Of a stretch of 64,000 nt of DNA, positions 26,712-37,327 are shown one piece after another. The translations under genes were made by a program, and so were the position numbers. The DNA is taken from the NCBI GenBank assembly GCA_937960895.1, contig CALCJD010000061.1, positions 1 through 64,000 of the forward strand, given 5' to 3'. Positions within the stretch are counted from its first letter, which is position 1, and every line of letters starts with the position of its first letter. The notes under the pieces were generated by a model that saw only the letters and a program-made list of their open reading frames with translations, made no database searches and had not been told where the DNA came from. The DNA comes from an uncultured Spartobacteria bacterium (GTDB lineage: Bacteria; Verrucomicrobiota; Verrucomicrobiia; Chthoniobacterales; Terrimicrobiaceae).

Positions 26712-28124
26712 ATGAGCAATATAGGAAAAATCGTCCAAGTGATCGGTCCCGTCGTGGACGTTGAATTTGATCGCGCATCCGGCGCATTCCCCAAGATCTA
26801 CGATGCGCTGGAAATCAACTACACGGTGGGTGGCCAGCCGACCAAGCTGACCCTCGAAGTGCAGCAGCACCTTGGCGAAAACTGGGTTCGCGCCATCGCC
26901 ATGAGCTCGACGGAGGGTCTCACGCGCGGCATGGAGGTTGTGGCCACGGGGGCGCCCATCTCCGTTCCGGTGGGTGAGGGCGTGCTTGGCCGCATCTTCA
27001 ACGTGATCGGCGAGCCGACCGACGAGCGCGGTCCGGTCAAGTTCACCAAGAAATACCCGATTCACCGCCACGCTCCGCCGCTCACGGAGCAGGACACCAA
27101 GGCGAAGATTCTCGAGACGGGCATCAAGGTCATCGACCTGATCTGTCCCTTCACCAAGGGCGGCAAGGTGGGCGCCTTCGGTGGTGCGGGCGTCGGCAAG
27201 ACCGTCGTCATCATGGAGCTCATCAACAACATCGCCAAGGGACACGGCGGTTATTCCGTGTTCGCCGGCGTGGGTGAGCGCACCCGTGAGGGTAACGACC
27301 TCTATCACGAGATGAGCGAGTCGGGCGTCATCAACCAGGAAAAGATCGAGGAATCCAAGGTGGCGCTGGTCTACGGCCAGATGAACGAGCCCCCGGGAGC
27401 CCGTCTCCGCGTCGCCCTCACCGCGCTTTCCATGGCGGAATACTTCCGCGACGAGAAGAACCAGGACGTGCTGCTGTTCATCGACAACATCTTCCGCTTC
27501 TCGCAGGCCGGTGCCGAAGTGTCCGCGCTGCTCGGCCGCACGCCGAGCGCCGTGGGTTACCAGCCCACTCTGGCCGCGGAAATGGGTGACCTGCAGGAAC
27601 GCATCACCTCCACCACCAAGGGATCCATCACCTCCTTCCAGGCGGTTTACGTGCCGGCGGACGACCTGACCGACCCGGCCCCCGCCAACACCTTTGCGCA
27701 CCTCGACTCCACGATCGTGCTCGAGCGCTCCATCGCCGAGCTGGGCATCTACCCGGCCGTCGACCCGCTCGCCTCGACCTCCAAGGCGCTGGCCCCGGAA
27801 ATCGTCGGCGAGGAGCACTACAACGTGGCCCGCGGTGTCCAGAAGGTGCTGCAGCGCTACAAGGATCTGCAGGACATCATCGCCATTCTCGGCATGGACG
27901 AACTGTCGCCCGAGGACAAACTCACCGTCTATCGCGCCCGCAAGATCCAGCGCTTCCTGTCCCAGCCCTTCCACGTGGCGGAAGTCTTCACGGGCACGCC
28001 GGGCCAATACGTCCCGATTCAGGAAACCATCCGCGGCTTCAAGGAAATCCTCGAGGGCAAACACGACGACGTGCCCGAGGTCAATTTCTACATGAAGGGC
28101 GGCATCGACATGATCAAGGAATAG
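26712..28124 (+). CDS. atpD: ATP synthase F1 subunit beta
   Basis: This 470-residue catalytic subunit has Walker A GGAGVGKT (about 157-164), the catalytic Glu in GERTREGND and Walker B in VLLFIDNIFRF. The signature TPSAVGYQPTLAAEMG is intact. It makes ATP from ADP and phosphate at the alpha-beta interface. After its stop, 88 bases without clear signal precede atpC. Confidence 0.97.
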   Translation: MSNIGKIVQVIGPVVDVEFDRASGAFPKIYDALEINYTVGGQPTKLTLEVQQHLGENWVRAIAMSSTEGLTRGMEVVATGAPISVPVGEGVLGRIFNVIGEPTDERGPVKFTKKYPIHRHAPPLTEQDTKAKILETGIKVIDLICPFTKGGKVGAFGGAGVGKTVVIMELINNIAKGHGGYSVFAGVGERTREGNDLYHEMSESGVINQEKIEESKVALVYGQMNEPPGARLRVALTALSMAEYFRDEKNQDVLLFIDNIFRFSQAGAEVSALLGRTPSAVGYQPTLAAEMGDLQERITSTTKGSITSFQAVYVPADDLTDPAPANTFAHLDSTIVLERSIAELGIYPAVDPLASTSKALAPEIVGEEHYNVARGVQKVLQRYKDLQDIIAILGMDELSPEDKLTVYRARKIQRFLSQPFHVAEVFTGTPGQYVPIQETIRGFKEILEGKHDDVPEVNFYMKGGIDMIKE

Positions 28125-28212
28125 TTTAAGTGTTAGGTATGTGGGTTTTGAGAGCCTCCGGCTCGCGAGACCCGCGGCTTAACATCTGATTCCTGAAACT
28201 TGAGACTTCCTC

Positions 28213-28623
28213 ATGGCCACTCTCCGACTCGAAATCGTCACTCCCGAAGCCCGGACCTATTCCGATGACGTGGACTCCGTTGTGATTCCCGGCGTCGAAG
28301 GCGAACTGGGCATCCTGCCGCAGCACGTGGCACTTATGACCCAGCTGCTGCCGGGTGAGCTGCGCATCACCAAGAACGGACAGGAGACCCGTCTGGCGGT
28401 GGGCGAGGGATTTGTGGAGGTGACGGGCGAGAAGGTGTCCGTTTTGACCGACATGGCGGTGCCCGAACTCGACATCGACGAGGCCGCCGCCGAGGAGGCC
28501 ATGCGGCGCGCCGAGGAGGCCCTCAAGAACGAACACCTCGACGAGGAGGGCCTGGCCGCGGCCCAGGCCGCCATGCTCAAGTCGCTGGCGCAGCTTCGCG
28601 TCAAACGGCGCAAGCAGATCTGA
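28213..28623 (+). CDS. atpC: ATP synthase F1 subunit epsilon
   Basis: This 136-residue subunit has an N-terminal beta-sandwich (LRLEIVTPEARTYSDDVDSV, then GELGILPQHVALMTQLLPGE). A C-terminal helical hairpin follows, rich in Glu and Ala (EAAAEEAMRRAEEAL). The hairpin can act as an inhibitory arm. It is the last gene of the operon; a strong terminator begins 42 bases after its stop codon. Confidence 0.93.
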   Translation: MATLRLEIVTPEARTYSDDVDSVVIPGVEGELGILPQHVALMTQLLPGELRITKNGQETRLAVGEGFVEVTGEKVSVLTDMAVPELDIDEAAAEEAMRRAEEALKNEHLDEEGLAAAQAAMLKSLAQLRVKRRKQI

Positions 28624-28664
28624 TTTTTTGCCGTCCGGCATTAGACAAACGGCCGAATTCTGCG

Positions 28665-28699
28665 AAGGTTGGCGCGTGAATTTACGCGCCAACCTTTTT
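28665..28699 (+). terminator. Rho-independent terminator overlapping a gene start
   Basis: A perfect 13-base stem (AAGGTTGGCGCGT, 28665-28677, with ACGCGCCAACCTT, 28684-28696) encloses the loop GAATTT, with a T-run at 28695-28699. It ends the atp operon. The likely GTG start of the pectate lyase (28676) lies inside the stem, so read-through transcripts would hide that start. Confidence 0.88.
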
Positions 28700-29596
28700 G
28701 CTTTTCTGCTGTTGCTGTTTGTCCAGGCCATTCCCGTCCTTGCGCAGGACGGATTTGGCGGGGAGGCCTCCGGGGGCGCCGGGGGGCGCGAGGTGGTGGC
28801 GCGCACGCCGGAGGAATTCAGGGCCTACGCCGCCGCGGAGGAACCCCTGATCATCCGGGTGGAGGGGCCGCTTTCGATCGGGATGACCCCGGTGGGTTCC
28901 CACAAGACGCTGGAGGGAACCGGACCGGCGGCGGTCATTCGCGGAAACCTCATGCTGGGCGGCGGGACGAGGAATGTCATCATCCGCAACCTCACCTTCA
29001 CCAATCCGATGAACAAAAAGGGCAAGGGCGGCGGCGACGGCATTACCGTGCGCGGCGCCAAACATGTGTTCATCACGAAGTGCACCTTTTCCGACTGTGC
29101 GGACGGTGCCATCGACGTCACCGAAGGCGCGGACTTTGTGACGATTTCCTGGTGCAAGTTTTCCTACACCAAGCAGCCGAAGCATCGCTTTGTCATGCTG
29201 ACGATGGGGCGGTCGAAGAAGAAACACAAAAACAAGGTCCGGGTGACGCTGCACCACAATTGGTTTGCGGAGAACTGCGACCAGCGCATGCCGGCCGCGC
29301 GGAAGGCGCGCGTGCACCTCTACAACAACTATTTCAATTGCAGCGGGAATTCCTACTGCAGCAACGCGCGGCAGGACGCCGAGCTGCTGTGCGAGAGCAA
29401 TTATTACGAGCGGGTGCAGAATCCGTGTTATGCCGAGGACGGCGGAAAAATCCGCACGTCGAACAACATTTACAGGGACTGCACCGGCAAGATGGACAAC
29501 CGCAACGACAAGGTTTTCGAGCCGCCCTACAAATGGAAGGTGGACAAGGCGGCGAAGGTGCCGGAGATCGTCCGCGCGGGAGCCGGGGCGCGTTGA
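28676..29596 (+). CDS. Secreted pectate lyase-like protein (PL1 family)
   Basis: This 306-residue right-handed beta-helix protein cleaves polygalacturonate by calcium-dependent beta-elimination. The signal peptide is LFAFLLLLFVQAIPVLAQ. The conserved blocks DGAIDVTEGADFVTISWCKF (calcium ligands) and HHNWFAENCDQRMPAARKAR (catalytic Arg region) match PL1 enzymes, and LYNNYF follows. GTG 28676 gives a proper signal peptide; a TTG at 28628 is the alternative. The start lies within the atp terminator hairpin. It may therefore have its own promoter just downstream of or within atpC, or depend on read-through; neither is visible. Confidence 0.85.
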   Translation: MNLRANLFAFLLLLFVQAIPVLAQDGFGGEASGGAGGREVVARTPEEFRAYAAAEEPLIIRVEGPLSIGMTPVGSHKTLEGTGPAAVIRGNLMLGGGTRNVIIRNLTFTNPMNKKGKGGGDGITVRGAKHVFITKCTFSDCADGAIDVTEGADFVTISWCKFSYTKQPKHRFVMLTMGRSKKKHKNKVRVTLHHNWFAENCDQRMPAARKARVHLYNNYFNCSGNSYCSNARQDAELLCESNYYERVQNPCYAEDGGKIRTSNNIYRDCTGKMDNRNDKVFEPPYKWKVDKAAKVPEIVRAGAGAR

Positions 29597-29627
29597 CGGC
29601 GCGGTGGCCGGATGTCCGGCCGGCGCC

Positions 29628-30506
29628 CTACAGCTGCCGTCCGGTGAGCCGCTCGTAGGCTTCGACGTATTTGGCGGACGTCTTTTCGATGATGTCCGGC
29701 GGCAGGGCCGGGGCGGGCGGTTGCTTGTCCCAGTCGAGGCTCTCGAGGTAGTCGCGGACAAACTGCTTGTCGAAGCTCGGCGGACTGCCGCCCGGGGCGT
29801 ATTCGGATTCCGGCCAGAACCGGGAGGAGTCCGGCGTGAGAACCTCGTCGATCAGGACGACCTCGCCGTCGTACATGCCGAACTCGAATTTGGTGTCCGC
29901 CACGATGATGCCGCGCTCCGCGGCGTAGGCGCGCCCGTGTTCGTAGAGCTCAATGGTGGCCTTGCGCACCTGCAGGGCGACTTCATCCCCCAGGATGGCC
30001 CGGCACTGACGCCAGGTGATGTTTTCGTCATGCCCGGTCTCCGCCTTGGTGGCGGGGGTGAAGAGGGTTTCCGGCAGACGGTCCCCCTGGCGGAGTCCGG
30101 GAGGCAGCGGCTGGCCGCACACCGTGCCGCTCTGCTGGTATTCCTTCCAGCCCGAGCCGGCCAGATAACCGCGGGCCACGCATTCCACCGGAAGCGGCAG
30201 GGCCTTTTTGACGATCATGGAGCGCCCGGAGAGGATCTCCTCATACGGCTTCAGTTTTTCCGGGAACTGGCGGAAATGGGTCGTGAGGAAATGATTTTCG
30301 ATGAAGTCGAGCTTCTCGAACCAGAACGCGGAGATCTGGGTCAGGACCTCGCCCTTGCGCGGAATGGCATTCGGGAGAATGCAGTCGAAGGCGGAGATGC
30401 GGTCCGTCGCGACGAAAAGAAGGCTGTCGCCGAGGTCGAAAACTTCGCGCACCTTTCCGCTGCGCAGTTTCGGGATGCCGGGAAGATCACAGGCGAGGAT
30501 GTCCAT
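29628..30506 (-). CDS. purC: SAICAR synthetase (phosphoribosylaminoimidazole-succinocarboxamide synthase)
   Basis: This 292-residue enzyme of purine biosynthesis joins CAIR and aspartate with ATP. Family signatures are GKVREVFDLGDSLLFVATDRISA near the N-terminus (nucleotide binding; quoted in parts: GKVREVFDLG and VATDRISAFD), ECVARGYLAGSGW, and IVADTKFEFGMYDGEVVLID in the C-terminal half. Length is that of the longer bacterial/fungal-like form (about 290-300) rather than the 240-residue form. It stands alone between convergent genes. Confidence 0.95.
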   Translation of the reverse strand: MDILACDLPGIPKLRSGKVREVFDLGDSLLFVATDRISAFDCILPNAIPRKGEVLTQISAFWFEKLDFIENHFLTTHFRQFPEKLKPYEEILSGRSMIVKKALPLPVECVARGYLAGSGWKEYQQSGTVCGQPLPPGLRQGDRLPETLFTPATKAETGHDENITWRQCRAILGDEVALQVRKATIELYEHGRAYAAERGIIVADTKFEFGMYDGEVVLIDEVLTPDSSRFWPESEYAPGGSPPSFDKQFVRDYLESLDWDKQPPAPALPPDIIEKTSAKYVEAYERLTGRQL

Positions 30507-30579
30507 GGAATCCGCAATCTATGCGCGCCGCCCGGGAAGCGGGAAGGTTAATTTCATTCCCGCGGTGACGGGACGGCGT

Positions 30580-30834
30580 TCAGCCCCGCGCGGATTTTTT
30601 GTCGGGTGAGGGCAGGAGGGTTCCGGTGAGGGCGGAGAGGCCTTCCTCGAGGTTTTTCTGAATCCTTCCGAAGATGCCCACGTCCTTTTTGCTCGGGTGG
30701 GTGCCCCGGGGTTTCGGCTTGAGGGTGCGGCGTTTGCCGGCGGCCTTCGCCTTCGTCTTTCGGGCGGTCCGGACCGGTGAGGCGGCGCGGGTTTTTCGGG
30801 AGGAGGCTTTGGCGGATTTTTGGGCGGTGTTCAT
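30580..30834 (-). CDS. Small basic protein with H1-like N-terminus
   Basis: This is an 84-residue protein. The first half is rich in Lys, Arg, Ala, Ser and Pro, like histone-H1-type tails. The second half carries KKDVGIFGRIQKNLEEGLSAL, a possible amphipathic helix. It could bind DNA or RNA, but only the composition supports this. It lies upstream of purC on the same strand with 73 bases between them. No clear ribosome-binding site is present. I do not recognise a family. Confidence 0.5.
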   Translation of the reverse strand: MNTAQKSAKASSRKTRAASPVRTARKTKAKAAGKRRTLKPKPRGTHPSKKDVGIFGRIQKNLEEGLSALTGTLLPSPDKKSARG

Positions 30835-30918
30835 GGCTGCCCGGAAATCGGCCGTCCGGCCGTGCGCGGATGTCCAAAAATTCTCGCGCGGATCGGGAGG
30901 GTCCGTTAAATTGGGGAC

Positions 30919-31248
30919 ATGTTCGACAAAGGTCAGAAAGTTGTCTGCATTAATGACGATTTTTCTCCGACGGTCCGGCGCTTGTACAAGGAGCTTCCCG
31001 TCAAGGACCAAGTGTACACGGTCCGGGATGTGACCATCGGACGCGCCCGGGTGACCAGCGGTTCCGGAGGGGAGAACGAGATTTCCTACCTGGTGCTTCT
31101 CGAGGAGCTGCACAATCCCGACGACCCCTACATGCACGAAAACGCGGGACAGGAAATGGGCTTCCGGAGCGACCGTTTTGCGCCGCTCGAGGAGCTCGAG
31201 AACACCGAATATGCCGAGGCTGCGGAAGTGCTCGTCCACCCTCGCTGA
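30919..31248 (+). CDS. Small SH3-like protein, unknown function
   Basis: This 109-residue protein opens MFDKGQKVVCINDDF and continues with ELPVKDQVYTVRDV, a beta-rich pattern. It recalls a family of small SH3-barrel-like proteins found scattered in phages and chromosomes, in which KGxxVVCIND, LPVxGxxYTVR and FRxxRFxPL recur; here the last is FRSDRFAPLEEL. Function is unknown. It is divergent from the basic protein gene, with an 84-base gap that may hold promoters for both. Confidence 0.65.
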   Translation: MFDKGQKVVCINDDFSPTVRRLYKELPVKDQVYTVRDVTIGRARVTSGSGGENEISYLVLLEELHNPDDPYMHENAGQEMGFRSDRFAPLEELENTEYAEAAEVLVHPR

Positions 31249-31252
31249 ACCC

Positions 31253-31423
31253 GGCGGGAGACGGGACGCGGCCGGCGTGGAACCCATGGAACCGCAGCTC
31301 GGCGCCGACGGATCGTGGAAAATGTGGGCGCACGACCCGGACGGAACCTCCCTCGGGTTCCATCAATACACTCCGGAGAGTTCCCAATACGCCGGCGCGG
31401 ACTGCCGGGTGGACCGGGGCTGA
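31253..31423 (+). pseudogene. Glyoxalase/VOC-family remnant (C-terminal part only)
   Basis: The frame ending at 31423 encodes GVEPMEPQLGADGSWKMWAH, then DPDGTSLGFHQYTPESSQ, a clear match to the last beta-hairpins of a vicinal-oxygen-chelate (glyoxalase) domain. Only about 45-55 residues remain out of the usual 120 or more. The upstream sequence is the end of the SH3-like gene, so the rest has been lost. The ATG at 31286 could start a 45-residue product, but it would lack half the metal site. Confidence 0.55.
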
Positions 31424-31447
31424 GCGCCGCGTGCGGCTTGGGGAACG

Positions 31448-32647
31448 TCAGCGTTTTCTCCGGCTCCGTTTGGGACGGGGAGACGTTGGCGCGACGGGGA
31501 CGGCGGCCGGTTCGGTGACCGGCGGGATGTCTTCCTGCGGGGCGGAAACGGTCCCGGTCCGGAAACTTTTCACCGGCGGCAGGATGTTCCGGAAGGCGGT
31601 GCCGTAAATGTCCCAGGCCGTCAGGAAAAGGCCGCAGACAATCGGACCCACGATGAACCCGATGGCGCCGAAGAGAAAGATGCCGCCCAGGGTTCCGACC
31701 AGGATGAGAAGGTCCGGCATTTCGGCGTCCTTGCCGACGAGGATGGGCCGAAGGAAGTTGTCGATGCTGCCCACCACGAGCGCGCACCAGGCGGCGAGCA
31801 GGAGGGCGGGAATCGTCTGTCCGACGATGAAAAGGTAAATGACCGCCGGAATCCAGACCAGGGCGGCGCCGACTCCGGGGATGATGGAAAGCACCACCAT
31901 GATCGTTCCCCAGAAGGCCGCGCCGTCGATGCCCGCAACGTGAAAGGCGATGCCGCCCAGCGTGCCCTGGATGATTCCGATCAGGATGGTGCCCTTCACC
32001 GTGGCCCGCGTGATGGAAATGAACCGGTCGAGCATGCGGGTTTCGTCCTCATGGGTGAGGGGCATGTAATAAAAGATCTTTTCCAGGATCTGCCGGCCGT
32101 CCTTCAGGAAGAAGAACATGGCGTAGATCATGATGAAAAAGTTCAGCAGAAACCCCGCCGTGCCGACGGAGAACCGCGTGGCGCTGTTGGCGAGGAATTT
32201 GCTCGCCGCCTGTGCGACGGTCCCGGCGCTTTCGAGGATGCGGTCCTGGCTCGGAATGAAATCCTTTGCGACGGGAAACTTCGCCGCCAGCCAGTCGTGC
32301 AGGTCGAGCTCGGAGGGATTTTTCAGGTGGTTCTGCACCCAGGGGATGGCCTGGTTGCTGACGTCGATGGCCTGACGCACGACCACGGTGACAAAGGCGC
32401 TGAGGGGCCCCACGATCAGCAGGAACAGAATGAGCAGTGTGGCGGCGGAGGCCAGCGAGCGCCGCCCGCCGAGGATCCGGGTCATGAAACGGAAAAGCGG
32501 ATGACAAAACCCCGAGAGCAGCGCGGCCAGGAGCAGGGTTTGCAGAAAGGGCCAGATGACCGCGAGGAAGAGGAGGGAAATGCCGAGGACGAGGATCAAT
32601 ACAAACGCCGTTCGGAACGCCCCGGCGGTGATGTTGGCCGTTTGCAT
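31448..32647 (-). CDS. AI-2E family transporter (PerM-like permease)
   Basis: This 399-residue membrane protein has about seven or eight hydrophobic segments. The family pattern is clear: an N-terminal pair of helices, a long soluble stretch (about 90-150), then clustered helices with GIIQGTLGGIAFHVAGIDGA and LSIIPGVGAALVWIPAVIYL. The C-terminal tail ends in a basic cluster (RPKRSRRKR). Family members export small molecules or sodium ions; the substrate here is unknown. It is divergent from the GH63-like gene, with 122 bases between. Confidence 0.85.
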   Translation of the reverse strand: MQTANITAGAFRTAFVLILVLGISLLFLAVIWPFLQTLLLAALLSGFCHPLFRFMTRILGGRRSLASAATLLILFLLIVGPLSAFVTVVVRQAIDVSNQAIPWVQNHLKNPSELDLHDWLAAKFPVAKDFIPSQDRILESAGTVAQAASKFLANSATRFSVGTAGFLLNFFIMIYAMFFFLKDGRQILEKIFYYMPLTHEDETRMLDRFISITRATVKGTILIGIIQGTLGGIAFHVAGIDGAAFWGTIMVVLSIIPGVGAALVWIPAVIYLFIVGQTIPALLLAAWCALVVGSIDNFLRPILVGKDAEMPDLLILVGTLGGIFLFGAIGFIVGPIVCGLFLTAWDIYGTAFRNILPPVKSFRTGTVSAPQEDIPPVTEPAAVPVAPTSPRPKRSRRKR

Positions 32648-32769
32648 GGCGATAGGAAAGCGACGGGGACGGGGGCGTGCAAGGAGGATCGGACGGACGG
32701 GAACCGAATTTTTCGGAAAAAATGAGCGGCGTCGATGCCGTCTCCGGCGTAAAAGGAAGGTGTTCTCCC

Positions 32770-35430
<2,661 letters not shown>

Positions 35431-35484
35431 CGGGGGGCTCGTCGGGAATCCGCCGGGCTTCCCCGGCTCACGGAATGTCCCGCT

Positions 35485-36242
35485 TCAATAATATCCTCCG
35501 GTGACAAAGTGAAATTCCCCCGTGATCCACGCGGCTTCGTCCGAGGCCAGGAAAGCCACCATATTGGCGATGTCCTCGGGACGGCCCACCCGTTCAAGGG
35601 GCGTGTCGGTCTCGATGGATTTCCAAAGATCCCCCCGGTCAATTCCCGCCGCCTGCACGCCTTCGGTGAAAACCAGGCCGGGATTCACCGAGTTGACGCG
35701 GATCTTGCGCGGGCCCAGTTCCCGGGCGAAGGAACGGGTCACCGCATTCACCGCCGCCTTGGTGGCGCTGTAAACCGCCGCTTGGGGCGGCGTGATCGTG
35801 GCGGCCATGGATCCGATGTTGATGATGCTTCCGCCTTCGGCACCAAAGCGGCTCACGGCCTGCTGGGTGGCGAGGATGAGCCCGAGAACGTTCAGTCGAA
35901 CTGACGGTAAAAATTCTCCTCCGTGATGCCCTCAAGGGGCTGGAACTCGTAGAGGCCCGCATTGTTGACGAGGATGTCCAGACGGCCAAAGGTTTGCATG
36001 GCCCCGTCGAAGAGACGTACGACGTCTTCCCTTTTTGTCAGGTCGGCTTGGACGGCCGCCGCCCGTCCGCCCGCCGCCGTAATGTCCCCCACCACCCGGT
36101 CCGCGTCGCTCCGGGCGGTGGCATAACTCACCACCACGGCGGCGCCGTCCGCCGCGAGCCGCCGGGCAATGCCTGCGCCGATGCCTTTCGAGGCTCCGGT
36201 GACGACGGCGACCCGGCCGGCGAGTTGGGGTTTCGTGTTCAT
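35485..36242 (-). pseudogene. FabG-like SDR oxidoreductase, frameshifted
   Basis: The first part (36242-35892) encodes the N-terminal half of an SDR with TGASKGIGAGIA and NNAGLYEF, ending FYRQFD then a stop. The second part (frame ending 35485) resumes with NVLGLILATQQAVSRFG and carries the catalytic Ser/Tyr/Lys region (INIGSMAA, YSATKAA) to the normal C-terminus. Adding one base at about 35894-35896 restores one 252-residue frame. It is either a true single-base deletion or a sequencing error. Its ATG is 3 bases after the stop of the preceding gene, so the two are co-transcribed. Confidence 0.8.
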
Positions 36243-36245
36243 AAG

Positions 36246-36878
36246 TCATGCATCGCCCGGCAGGCCGGGGGCCGGGGAGTTTTCCGGATTCAGCTCCCGG
36301 ACGTCGGTGACCCAGAGGATTTCACAGGCTCCCGCCCCCTGGTCGTTTCGTTCGAGCGAACTTCTCCACGGCGGGTCGTCGTTTTTCTGGACCTCCACGA
36401 GAAATCCCCTGAGCTCCACGAAGGAATTGACCCGCAGTTTGCGCAGGTCCCGCCACACGGAGGAATCCGCGGGCAGGCAGTGGACATTGGCGCTTCGGGT
36501 GGCCATGACGCCCGCGGAAACCGGACAGTCGGGACCGTAAAAATAATGATACCAACGTTCGCTCTGCGTGATCCCGATGTGCCGGAGCACGGCCGAGTCC
36601 GACATCTCCTGCCAGCCCAGCGCAAGATCCAGCGGGGCGATGTCCGCCGCCGGATCGAAGAAGTAGCGTTTGCGGGAGAGCACACGGGCGCGGATGATGT
36701 AGCGGGCGAGGGGGCGGATTTCGTAGCCTTTTTCCGTCCAGCCCCCCTGCGTGGTGGAGGTTTGTTCGGGTGCGGTGGGAATGCGGACGCCGGGTTCCGG
36801 AGGGGGCGCGGACTGGTCCCGGAGGAAAAACCACCAAAGAAGTCCCAATAAAAGGAGCACACAGACGAGCCGGGCCAT
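36246..36878 (-). CDS. Membrane-anchored conserved hypothetical protein
   Basis: This 210-residue protein has one N-terminal membrane segment (VCVLLLLGLLWWFFL) followed by a periplasmic domain. Blocks such as RVLSRKRYFFDPAADIAPLD, LGWQEMSDSAVL, HIGITQSERWYHYFY and the C-terminal RSSLERNDQGAGACEILWV recur in a widespread uncharacterised family. Function is unknown. It heads a two-gene unit with the frameshifted SDR. Confidence 0.7.
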   Translation of the reverse strand: MARLVCVLLLLGLLWWFFLRDQSAPPPEPGVRIPTAPEQTSTTQGGWTEKGYEIRPLARYIIRARVLSRKRYFFDPAADIAPLDLALGWQEMSDSAVLRHIGITQSERWYHYFYGPDCPVSAGVMATRSANVHCLPADSSVWRDLRKLRVNSFVELRGFLVEVQKNDDPPWRSSLERNDQGAGACEILWVTDVRELNPENSPAPGLPGDA

Positions 36879-37005
36879 GGAAAGGTCTCCGGGGGCGATC
36901 TCCGGAGGACTGGCAGTCTGCCCGAAACGGATGCGGGCGGCAAGTTGTTCAGGGGGAAACGCGACCGGCTTCCTCGGCAAGGTCCTGGGCTTGAGGAACT
37001 CACGA

Positions 37006-37020
37006 AACAAATTTTTTGTT
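37006..37020. promoter_or_regulatory. Palindrome upstream of the DUF1656/HlyD genes
   Basis: AACAAA-TTT-TTTGTT is a perfect AT-rich palindrome of 15 bases, about 75 bases before the first gene of the pair. Its size and place suit a repressor of TetR or MarR type; neither is encoded nearby. No good promoter could be placed around it. Confidence 0.35.
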
Positions 37021-37096
37021 CCGAATGACTTTCCAGTCCGCCGGCCGCATCCTCCTCCCGGAAAATTGGCTCTACACGGGGGGACTTTTGGATTTA

Positions 37097-37327
37097 ATGG
37101 CCGGCATGGATCTCCTCTCACGTCTGACGACCGCTGAATTGCAGGTGGGGGATTTCCTCGTTCCCTGGGGGATGGTGGTGGGCACCCTGGGGTTTTTGCT
37201 CGCCTGGCTGGTGATGGTGGGGCTTGAGCACTTCGGGTGGACGCGCCGGATCTGGAATGTTCCTCTCTTTTTTGTCGCACTGGCCGTGCTTTTCGGCTGC
37301 GTTATCGGACTCCTCGTTGCACCGTGA
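37097..37327 (+). CDS. DUF1656-like small inner-membrane protein
   Basis: This 76-residue protein has two membrane segments (VPWGMVVGTLGFLLAWLVMV and VPLFFVALAVLFGCVIGLLV). The arrangement ELQVGDFLVP at the N-terminal end and RRIWNVPLFFVAL at the second helix follows the DUF1656/AaeX pattern. Such proteins accompany a HlyD-type membrane fusion protein and a FUSC-type efflux pump. It overlaps the HlyD gene by GTGA. The start is uncertain among ATG 37025, 37097 and 37106. Confidence 0.68.
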   Translation: MAGMDLLSRLTTAELQVGDFLVPWGMVVGTLGFLLAWLVMVGLEHFGWTRRIWNVPLFFVALAVLFGCVIGLLVAP

